Source of the DNA: a virus
Direction: 5' to 3' (one strand)
DNA length: 29,633 nt
Virus record (IMG/VR): IMGVR_UViG_3300036832_000379
Location: 1 to 29,633 of that record
The notes beneath the pieces were generated by a model, which was not told the DNA's origin, ran no database searches, and worked only from the letters and a program-made list of their open reading frames with translations. This document shows, one piece after another, positions 25,135-29,633 of the stretch. The position numbers and the translations under genes are program-made. Position 1 is the first letter of the stretch. Every line of letters begins with the position of its first letter.

Positions 25135-26093
25135 GCGAAGAAATCATTCCAATTAGCGAAACAGGATTCGTCTACGACAACTACAGCGCCCTGGAACTGA
25201 TCTGTAAGAAGATCATGGACTCGGGCATCACCAGACTGGGCAACACCGCCCAGATCGCACTGGTCATCATGCGCGGAAAGTCTCTGGGCCTCGATCTTTT
25301 CGATAGCCTGGAGAACATCCACATTATTAACAACAAGACCACCCTGGCCGGGGATCTGGCGATGGCGCTGGTCGAACAGAGCGGTCATTTCGTCGACAAG
25401 CAGCATGTCTACGAGGGGTCAGGCGACAACCGGAGCTGCACGGTCACGGTGCAAAGGAAAGGCCGGGAGAAAAAGGTCTGGAGCTTCTCAATGGCGGAAG
25501 CGAAGAAGGCCGGGCTGCTGGAGAAGAAGTCGAGCCCATGGCTAACCTTCCCGGACTCGATGCTCTATTATAGAGCGTTAGGATTCGCCTTGCGCCGGGA
25601 GTTCCCGGACGTGCTGCGCGGAATGCATCTCTCGGAAGAACTGGATCAGCTGGATGGTGAGAAGATGGCTCAGGTGACCGAGATAGTAGACCTGACCCCG
25701 GAAAAGGCGAAGCGCAAGCCGCGTGAGAAAGGAAACACTCCTAACGGCTCCGAGACAACTCCCACCAGCTTCACCGAGACGGCGGCTGAGGCAACGGCTG
25801 AAGCAGAGAAAGCCACCCAGGCCCTTCCTCCAGAACCAGTCAAACAAGAGCAGGAACAGCCGCTGCCGGGAACAGAAGCCCCGAAAGCTAACCTGACCCC
25901 GATGGAAGAACTGAAATCTCTCTGCACGTTCGCGGGGATCAGTGACAAGACGTTGCTCCACATCGTAGTGGACGGACTGAAGCTCTCGCGAGCCTCTGCC
26001 GTTTCGGAGTTCAATGAAGCTCTGTGCGCCAAGCTGGTCAGAAACTTCGAGGTTATCAAGGCGCAGGCCCAGCGGATTGGAAACGGAAAATGA
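25131..26093 (+). CDS. recT: RecT-family single-strand annealing protein
   Basis: The start is GTG overlapping the preceding stop. Of 320 residues the first 200 follow the RecT family. KSLGLDLFDSLENIHIINNK leads to TTLAGDLAMALVEQSGHF (residues 50-87), then a strand pair CTVTVQRKG, AEAKKAGLLEK, and FPDSMLYYRALGFALRREFP followed by a DVLRGMHLSEE end. This is the usual order. A disordered Pro/Glu/Ala linker and a short helical domain complete it. RecT proteins anneal single-stranded DNA in recombination-dependent replication. The next gene encodes a nuclease and overlaps by ATGA, giving the classic exonuclease-annealase pair in the order annealase first. Confidence 0.85.
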   Translation: MSEEIIPISETGFVYDNYSALELICKKIMDSGITRLGNTAQIALVIMRGKSLGLDLFDSLENIHIINNKTTLAGDLAMALVEQSGHFVDKQHVYEGSGDNRSCTVTVQRKGREKKVWSFSMAEAKKAGLLEKKSSPWLTFPDSMLYYRALGFALRREFPDVLRGMHLSEELDQLDGEKMAQVTEIVDLTPEKAKRKPREKGNTPNGSETTPTSFTETAAEATAEAEKATQALPPEPVKQEQEQPLPGTEAPKANLTPMEELKSLCTFAGISDKTLLHIVVDGLKLSRASAVSEFNEALCAKLVRNFEVIKAQAQRIGNGK

Positions 26094-27151
26094 GTTTCAA
26101 TTCAAGAGACGGGATACCATCGGCCAGCTCAATCCAAAGGTACTTCAGCTGCCCGGCCAGCCACCGGATGGGTTTGCTAGCAGAGGAATGGGGGCAGGTG
26201 GCCAGCGTGGACCGCCCTGAGGCAGAGATGGGCACCGCGATTCACCGGGCAATCTTCAACCAGGACAGTAGTACCCTGACTGAGGACGAAGCGCGCAACA
26301 TCTATTCCAAGCTGATGCGGCGGCTGAACGAGGTCATCGCCTCCTGGAACGCCACCAACGACGACCTGATCATCAAGGAGGAACGGCTCTGGATGCACAA
26401 CGGCATCCTGCCGGTCTTCTCCGGGCAGGCTGACTACATGCGGATCGACGGACGGCGCGGCCTGATCGTCGACATGAAAACCGGTTGGTCCAAACCGCCG
26501 GAGCCCAAGGATAACGACCAGCTGAAATCGCTGGCCGTCCTGATGGCGATTCATTATCCGCAAGTGGAACTGGTCCAGACCCAGATCATCTCGCCCAACT
26601 ACAGGTTCATCGCTCACCTGATGCCCCGGACAGAAATAGAGAAGTACCAGAAAACGCTGGAAGATCTACTGAGACGGATCAACGAGAAGACCCAGCCTAA
26701 CCCCGGCGATTACTGCAAACATTGTAAGGGGCTCCTGATCTGTCCGGCGGTCCGAAGAGAAGCCAGCTGGGTAATTGGGCTAGATGATGGAGGCGACCTG
26801 CCATCGGTCCTGCCAGAGGGCGAGAAGGGAGCCAAGATCCTGGCGGCAATAGTCAAGATGAAGAAGTTCATCGTCGCGGTGGAGGATTACTACAAGCTGA
26901 TGTTAGCAAAGAATCCCTCAGCGGTTCCGGGCTGGGGTTTGTTCCAGGGCGACACGATCAGGTACTTCAAAGACCCGGAGAAAACCTTCGATGTGTTGCG
27001 TGAATCTATTAGTGAAGAGGATTTATGGAAGGCGATCACTATCTCGGTCGGAGGGATCGAGAAGGCGCTGCCAAAAGGGAAGTCAATCCCGGAAGACTTG
27101 CTAGCAACCAAGCAAAATCGGCCCAGCTTGGGAAAGACCAAGAAAAGTTAA
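26090..27151 (+). CDS. RecB/Cas4-type PD-(D/E)XK nuclease with probable Fe-S cluster
   Basis: The start is the ATG overlapping the RecT stop, giving 353 residues. The nuclease motifs are in place: GTAIHRAIF (His52), GQADYMRID (Asp115), IVDMKTG (Asp128, Lys130) and the Gln motif DQLKSLAVLM (Gln144). Four Cys residues are placed as in Cas4 and AddB-type nucleases, one near the N-terminus (Cys21) and three after the core in YCKHCKGLLICPA (Cys209, Cys212, Cys218). They would hold a 4Fe-4S cluster. The enzyme probably resects DNA ends to supply strands to the RecT partner. A C-terminal region of about 120 residues is helical, likely for DNA or partner contact. GCTAGC sites lie at 26176 and 27100. 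Confidence 0.85.
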   Translation: MSFNSRDGIPSASSIQRYFSCPASHRMGLLAEEWGQVASVDRPEAEMGTAIHRAIFNQDSSTLTEDEARNIYSKLMRRLNEVIASWNATNDDLIIKEERLWMHNGILPVFSGQADYMRIDGRRGLIVDMKTGWSKPPEPKDNDQLKSLAVLMAIHYPQVELVQTQIISPNYRFIAHLMPRTEIEKYQKTLEDLLRRINEKTQPNPGDYCKHCKGLLICPAVRREASWVIGLDDGGDLPSVLPEGEKGAKILAAIVKMKKFIVAVEDYYKLMLAKNPSAVPGWGLFQGDTIRYFKDPEKTFDVLRESISEEDLWKAITISVGGIEKALPKGKSIPEDLLATKQNRPSLGKTKKS

Positions 27152-27217
27152 AAAGGCCCCTGAAAAAAATCCCAAAATTCGAGTTTACATGTTCATACTT
27201 TTCGCTACTTTGCAGGA

Positions 27218-27406
27218 ATGGAAACAAAAACAGAAAAACCGATATGCAGCATTTGTGGAGACTTCATCGAACCGGAATGGTTCGGGTGGACGGACGGCCA
27301 CAACGCTCAACCCATCACGGACGGACGTTGCTGTGGCATCTGCAATGACACTGTCGTTATCCCGGTCAGGTTGCGGCAGATGTCCAGGATGATACACGGA
27401 AAATGA
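27218..27406 (+). CDS. Zinc-ribbon protein (62 aa)
   Basis: The product has CSICGDFIEP near residue 10, then GHNAQPITDGRCCGICNDT. This gives two pairs of Cys in a zinc-ribbon order; the GHNAQP-x-x-DGRCC core recurs in a widespread family of small phage proteins of unknown function. A basic tail (RLRQMSRMIHGK) follows. The purine run GCAGGA sits directly before the ATG. The stop overlaps the next ATG as ATGA. The 66 bases upstream hold no clear promoter or terminator. The protein may bind a nucleic acid or a replication partner; the sequence does not tell which. Confidence 0.78.
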   Translation: METKTEKPICSICGDFIEPEWFGWTDGHNAQPITDGRCCGICNDTVVIPVRLRQMSRMIHGK

Positions 27407-27534
27407 AGTACTTGATCCTGATCTTCCTTACAGTCGTCGCCACCTGGAGCATCCTTTTCTGGGTGCTCTTCGTCACCACCCGCGAGGTGACCGGCCCACT
27501 CCCATGGAGGCCGGATCACAGCCCGCACTTCTAA
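27403..27534 (+). CDS. Single-helix membrane mini-protein (43 aa)
   Basis: This frame starts by ATGA overlap with the zinc-ribbon gene and stops one base before the next ATG, filling the space exactly. The N-terminus is one hydrophobic helix (MKYLILIFLTVVATWSILFW, continuing VLFV), then a short polar tail ending PWRPDHSPHF. No signal-peptidase or lipobox site is obvious. Small one-helix proteins in early operons can interfere with host membrane functions or exclude other phages, but no family is recognised and its role is open. Confidence 0.62.
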   Translation: MKYLILIFLTVVATWSILFWVLFVTTREVTGPLPWRPDHSPHF

Positions 27535-27535
27535 A

Positions 27536-27985
27536 ATGAAACGAGATAAACTCACCCCGGCGATATTGGATAAGATGTCGCTGGAGGATCGGAAACGGTA
27601 CGACCCCGGCTATCTTCAGGAAGACCCGATGCCGATCGTCAAGCCGATCAACAAGTTCAACGCACGGCTGGAGAAGGACGAGCACGTCATTTTCCAGAAC
27701 TGGCTGAACCTGCACAACTATCCGTTCATTCACAGCCGGACCGACAAGAAGACCTCGCAGAACCTCGGTGTGCCCGACTTCATCGTGTTCAAGAAATGCG
27801 TCTTTCTGAACAAGACACCGATCCGCTCCGCGGTTGCCCAATCCCTGATGATTGAATTCAAGGTCCAGAGCAACACGATGAGCGAGGTCCAGGCTCTGTT
27901 TGCTTCGCTCTGCGAAGGCCAAGTCTGGGTCTTTGGGAAAGCGGTGGACGCGATCGAGCTGGTCTTCCAGCAATTTGGTTCATAA
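27536..27985 (+). CDS. VRR-NUC-type PD-(D/E)XK nuclease
   Basis: The 149-residue product follows the VRR-NUC pattern. There is a helix with an early acidic residue (EKDEHVIFQNWLNLHNYPFI), then HSRTDKKTSQNLGVPDFIVF with Asp81, then LMIEFKV with Glu107 and Lys109, and SEVQALFASL with Gln119, ending in VWVFGKAVDAIELV. These are the metal-binding Asp/Glu-x-Lys set and the late Gln of the fold. Such proteins act as structure-specific nucleases or junction resolvases. It probably processes replication or recombination intermediates together with the RecT/nuclease pair upstream. Confidence 0.82.
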   Translation: MKRDKLTPAILDKMSLEDRKRYDPGYLQEDPMPIVKPINKFNARLEKDEHVIFQNWLNLHNYPFIHSRTDKKTSQNLGVPDFIVFKKCVFLNKTPIRSAVAQSLMIEFKVQSNTMSEVQALFASLCEGQVWVFGKAVDAIELVFQQFGS

Positions 27986-28012
27986 AATAAACAGAAAAAG
28001 AAAGAAAGAGAG

Positions 28013-28018
28013 TATAAT
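28013..28018 (+). promoter_or_regulatory. TATAAT hexamer in a purine-rich leader (weak promoter candidate)
   Basis: A perfect TATAAT lies four bases before GTG (28022). No acceptable -35 lies 16-18 bases upstream; the sequence there is A-rich. The preceding AAAGAAAGAGAG run may serve as a ribosome binding site instead. If it is a promoter, its message would be nearly leaderless, like the candidate at 24856. Confidence 0.22.
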
Positions 28019-28021
28019 ACA

Positions 28022-28396
28022 GTGCCTAGCTATACATCGGGTTCAGGAAATGAAGTGTTGCCAGAAGGCGACTACAAGTTTGAAATCAAGTCTGCCACCC
28101 TCGGCAGCAGCAAGAACGGCAACGAGAAGATCGAGCTTAGGCTGGCGATCGAAGGAAGCGATCAGTCCGTCTGGGACACACTCACCTTTGTGCCGTCTTC
28201 CACCTGGAAGATTGACCAGTTACGGGAGAGCTACGGAGATATTGTCCTCCCGGGCGAACACGTTGAAATCAAGCCATCCGAGCTGGTTGGCAAGAAAGGT
28301 CTCGTCTCCCTGAAGCAGGAGACTTTTGAAGGCCGGGTCCGCAACAAGGTGGCCAGCTATATCAAGCAGGACATCGACGAGCTGAAGATGGACTAA
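28022..28396 (+). CDS. DUF669-type protein, likely ssDNA-binding
   Basis: GTG start, 124 residues. The pattern is that of DUF669 phage proteins. It starts with LPEGDYKFEIKSATLGSSKN and continues GNEKIELRLAIEGSDQSVWD with a TLTFVPSSTWKIDQL helix. It ends with KKGLVSLKQETFEGRVRNKV and an acidic tail (DIDELKMD). These proteins sit in replication blocks and are thought to bind single-stranded DNA in place of an SSB. The acidic C-terminal tail resembles the partner-binding tail of SSB proteins. The family function is not firmly proven. Confidence 0.72.
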   Translation: MPSYTSGSGNEVLPEGDYKFEIKSATLGSSKNGNEKIELRLAIEGSDQSVWDTLTFVPSSTWKIDQLRESYGDIVLPGEHVEIKPSELVGKKGLVSLKQETFEGRVRNKVASYIKQDIDELKMD

Positions 28397-28401
28397 CCTC
28401 T

Positions 28402-28424
28402 TTCCTTAAGTCGAGAATAAGGAA
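28402..28424 (+). repeat. Short inverted repeat after the DUF669 gene
   Basis: TTCCTTA (28402-28408) and TAAGGAA (28418-28424) form a perfect seven-base stem with a nine-base loop. It is AT-rich with no T tract, so it is not a terminator alone. It lies five bases before the GC-rich hairpin at 28429 and could be a protein or RNA-processing site. Confidence 0.6.
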
Positions 28425-28428
28425 GACG

Positions 28429-28476
28429 CGCCGGGCGGGGTATTACCCAAAGAATACTCTCCCGGCGTTGTTTTTT
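28429..28476 (+). terminator. Intrinsic terminator or attenuator directly before the next ATG
   Basis: CGCCGGG (28429-28435) pairs with CCCGGCG (28461-28467). The stem continues after a small internal loop with GTATT (28440-28444) paired to AATAC (28453-28457), and has an eight-base top loop. TTGTTTTTT follows (28468-28476). This is a complete intrinsic terminator, but its T tract runs right up to the ATG at 28477. It may set the ratio of the upstream SSB-like protein to the downstream genes. Confidence 0.78.
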
Positions 28477-28881
28477 ATGGCCTTCACCGAAAAGGAACAG
28501 AAGTTGTTCGCGCTAGCAATGGACCCCGCCGCTAAACCCGGCGAGATCCAGAACGCGGCAGCTGCCCTGATCAAATCACTGCGCGATCGCGGGATCGACG
28601 CCCACAGCGGCGAACACAAATCGTTTACCCCGAAACAGGCACCGCCGCCGCCAACGCCGCCGGATACCAAGTCGCACGAAAAATGGTCTTCGGAAGATTG
28701 GCCGGGGACCATCATCATAGGATTCGGCAAACACAAGGGTAAACGTTTGGCTGAAATCCCTCCCGACTACATGCGGTGGTGCATCAATAATTGGGACCAC
28801 GACCGGAGCGGGGATTTGATAGCAGCAATGGCGTGGCTCCTGGAAGACTTACACAACAAACAGAGAAACAAATACCGATGA
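28477..28881 (+). CDS. DUF3820-like protein (134 aa)
   Basis: The ATG is directly at the end of the terminator T tract and has no Shine-Dalgarno; an in-frame TTG at 28468 lies within the T tract and is not better. The N-terminus is helical, followed by a Pro-rich linker (about 54-63). The C-terminal domain holds IGFGKHKGKRLAEIPPDYMRW (81-101, in part), which matches the DUF3820 pattern of G-x-x-KG-K-x-L-x-x-x-P-x-x-Y. In other phages this domain accompanies exonuclease or replication genes; its function is unclear. GCTAGC at 28512 encodes Leu-Ala. Confidence 0.72.
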   Translation: MAFTEKEQKLFALAMDPAAKPGEIQNAAAALIKSLRDRGIDAHSGEHKSFTPKQAPPPPTPPDTKSHEKWSSEDWPGTIIIGFGKHKGKRLAEIPPDYMRWCINNWDHDRSGDLIAAMAWLLEDLHNKQRNKYR

Positions 28882-29168
28882 AACCAAAAAGCGTCTCGAT
28901 GCTGAAAGCGAGAATCACCAAATGCGACCGGCGGACCGAGATGATCTGGAACCAGATCCGGGAAGCCTCGCGAACACCGGGCTCCGTCCACGGTATGTCG
29001 TTCCGCCGATGGGAACGCCAGCTGACCGAGCTGAAAAACCGGAAACGTAATCTGGAGTACCGGCTCAAGAGGACGATCAAGGAGCAGGAAGACCGCCGGA
29101 AGGCCAGGGCAATCAAGGCAGAGATCCAGGCGATCAGAAAGGCCAGCGATGTCCAAAAGCCGAATTGA
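28878..29168 (+). CDS. Basic coiled-coil protein (96 aa)
   Basis: The start overlaps the DUF3820-type gene as ATGA. The product is almost entirely helical and very basic (MKPKSVSMLKARITKCDRRT, later WERQLTELKNRKRNLEYRLK and KEQEDRRKARAIKAEIQA). It likely forms a coiled-coil dimer and could bind DNA or RNA through Arg/Lys faces. No family is recognised. It overlaps the following primase gene by 20 bases. Confidence 0.66.
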   Translation: MKPKSVSMLKARITKCDRRTEMIWNQIREASRTPGSVHGMSFRRWERQLTELKNRKRNLEYRLKRTIKEQEDRRKARAIKAEIQAIRKASDVQKPN

Positions 29169-29633
29169 GGCGCTGTGCGCGGCGGTCTCAGTCACCTGGG
29201 CATGGCAGTACTTTGAGTTACCGGGCGAGCCCGGCAGAAACTGCCGGTCACCATTCAGGAAAGATAAGAACCCCTCATTCTCGGTCTGGCTGGACCAGAG
29301 CGGGATCGAGAAATGGAAAGATCACGGATCGGGTGAGATGGGCTCCGTGATCGATTTCTGGATGAAGGTCAAGGGGGTCAGCCTGCTGGAGACCCTGAAA
29401 CAGATGGAAGCAGTGGTCGGGTTGGGGCTGGCCCAGGCCCCGAAACAGGGCGGCACGTACAAACCAGCTCAGGAAGAAGAACCTGCTAGCAAGAAAGAGA
29501 GACTCGTCTGGCCATCGCATCTCAGGCCCCCGACCGACCAGGAATGTCTGTCGCTCTCGATCCTGCGCGAGATCCCGTCCACCGCGTTCAACACCGCGTG
29601 GCGACTGGGGACACTGATGGTCGGTTACCACCC
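29149..29633 (+). CDS. Primase / primase-helicase N-terminus (partial, runs off window)
   Basis: The frame from ATG (29149) is open to the window end, with 161 codons visible. The N-terminus carries GRNCRSPFRKDKNPSFSVW (residues 29-47), the shape of the DnaG-type zinc-binding start (CPF-H-x-(D/E)K-x-PSFSV). It is followed by DHGSGEMGSVIDFWMKVKGV, typical of the segment after the zinc site in phage primases. Only one Cys (Cys32) is evident here, so the zinc site may be degenerate. TOPRIM or helicase domains would lie outside. It follows the recombination/SSB-like genes, a natural place for replication start functions. GCTAGC at 29485 encodes Ala-Ser. Confidence 0.66.
   Translation, partial: MSKSRIEALCAAVSVTWAWQYFELPGEPGRNCRSPFRKDKNPSFSVWLDQSGIEKWKDHGSGEMGSVIDFWMKVKGVSLLETLKQMEAVVGLGLAQAPKQGGTYKPAQEEEPASKKERLVWPSHLRPPTDQECLSLSILREIPSTAFNTAWRLGTLMVGYH

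Larger units (their letters stand above)
2476..29490. repeat. Dispersed, highly iterated palindrome GCTAGC (often TGCTAGCA)
   Basis: By hand count GCTAGC starts at 2476, 3801, 4123, 4917, 5176, 6083, 6309, 8639, 8743, 9076, 10608, 11419, 12013, 12899, 13128, 13589, 14466, 15520, 15675, 18451, 19552, 19985, 20248, 21896, 22286, 23999, 24173, 24571, 26176, 27100, 28512 and 29485 (32 sites). Seventeen are the full octamer TGCTAGCA; all but the one at 9076 have T before or A after. Sites are inside genes, read as Ala-Ser or Leu-Ala, never in the frame that would give a stop. Only about 14 other CTAG tetramers were found. Confidence 0.85.

Noticed and set aside
27184-27212. TTTACA with a possible -10 upstream of the zinc-ribbon gene
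   Set aside because: At 17-base spacing the -10 would be ACTTTG, a poor match; the better hexamer CATACT is too close.
27025-27348. 107-residue + frame overlapping the nuclease end and the zinc-ribbon gene
   Set aside because: It is out of frame with two well-supported genes and has no recognisable domain.
1-29633. Evidence for lysogeny (integrase, repressor, attachment sites)
   Set aside because: None was found; the 81-residue possible DNA-binding protein alone is not enough to suggest a temperate phage.

Overview
The window is a contiguous stretch of a tailed-phage genome of the short-tailed (podovirus-like) type with about 35 tightly packed genes, all but one on the + strand. The gene order is that of a lytic phage: end of large terminase, portal, scaffold, N4-gp56-type major capsid protein, lysis genes, fibres, tail adaptor and hub, internal virion proteins including one giant protein of 2558 residues, then a recombination/replication block. 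No integrase, CI-like repressor, tRNA, IS or CRISPR array was seen. GC is about 55% by eye. Real Shine-Dalgarno sites occur before TTG starts, so the host uses a normal anti-SD. The ejectable internal proteins and peptidoglycan-cutting domains suggest a Gram-negative-type envelope. The host cannot be named from the sequence.

Layout: 3-458 terminase C-terminus, an intrinsic terminator at 565-588, then 731-6335 head genes. 6342-7169 holds small unknowns. 7153-7757 is a lysis pair: an M15 peptidase followed by a two-helix DUF3309-like membrane protein. 7754-10299 holds two tandem fibre genes, one collagen-like and one ending in a lectin-type domain. Their N-termini share a short motif, which suggests a common attachment site. 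10306-12858 holds the tail adaptor and hub proteins. 12855-24643 holds a possible GNAT-like protein and the internal/ejection proteins, ending in the giant multidomain protein. A small membrane-protein ORF on the - strand (24640-24867) marks the junction. 24889-29633 holds a RecT annealing protein, an Fe-S RecB/Cas4-type nuclease, a VRR-NUC nuclease, a DUF669-type protein, a DUF3820-type protein and the start of a primase that runs off the window.

The genes are strongly coupled translationally. Stop/start overlaps of the ATGA, GTGA or TTGA type occur at 3636, 6506, 7596, 7754, 8953, 12855, 13298, 25131, 26090, 27403 and 28878. Several of these genes are too short for routine gene calling (38 to 58 residues).

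The most unusual signal is not a gene. The palindrome GCTAGC occurs about 32 times by hand count, mostly within T-GCTAGC-A, while CTAG in every other context is rare. This resembles the HIP1 situation in cyanobacteria (a highly iterated palindrome) and has no explanation from the annotated genes.
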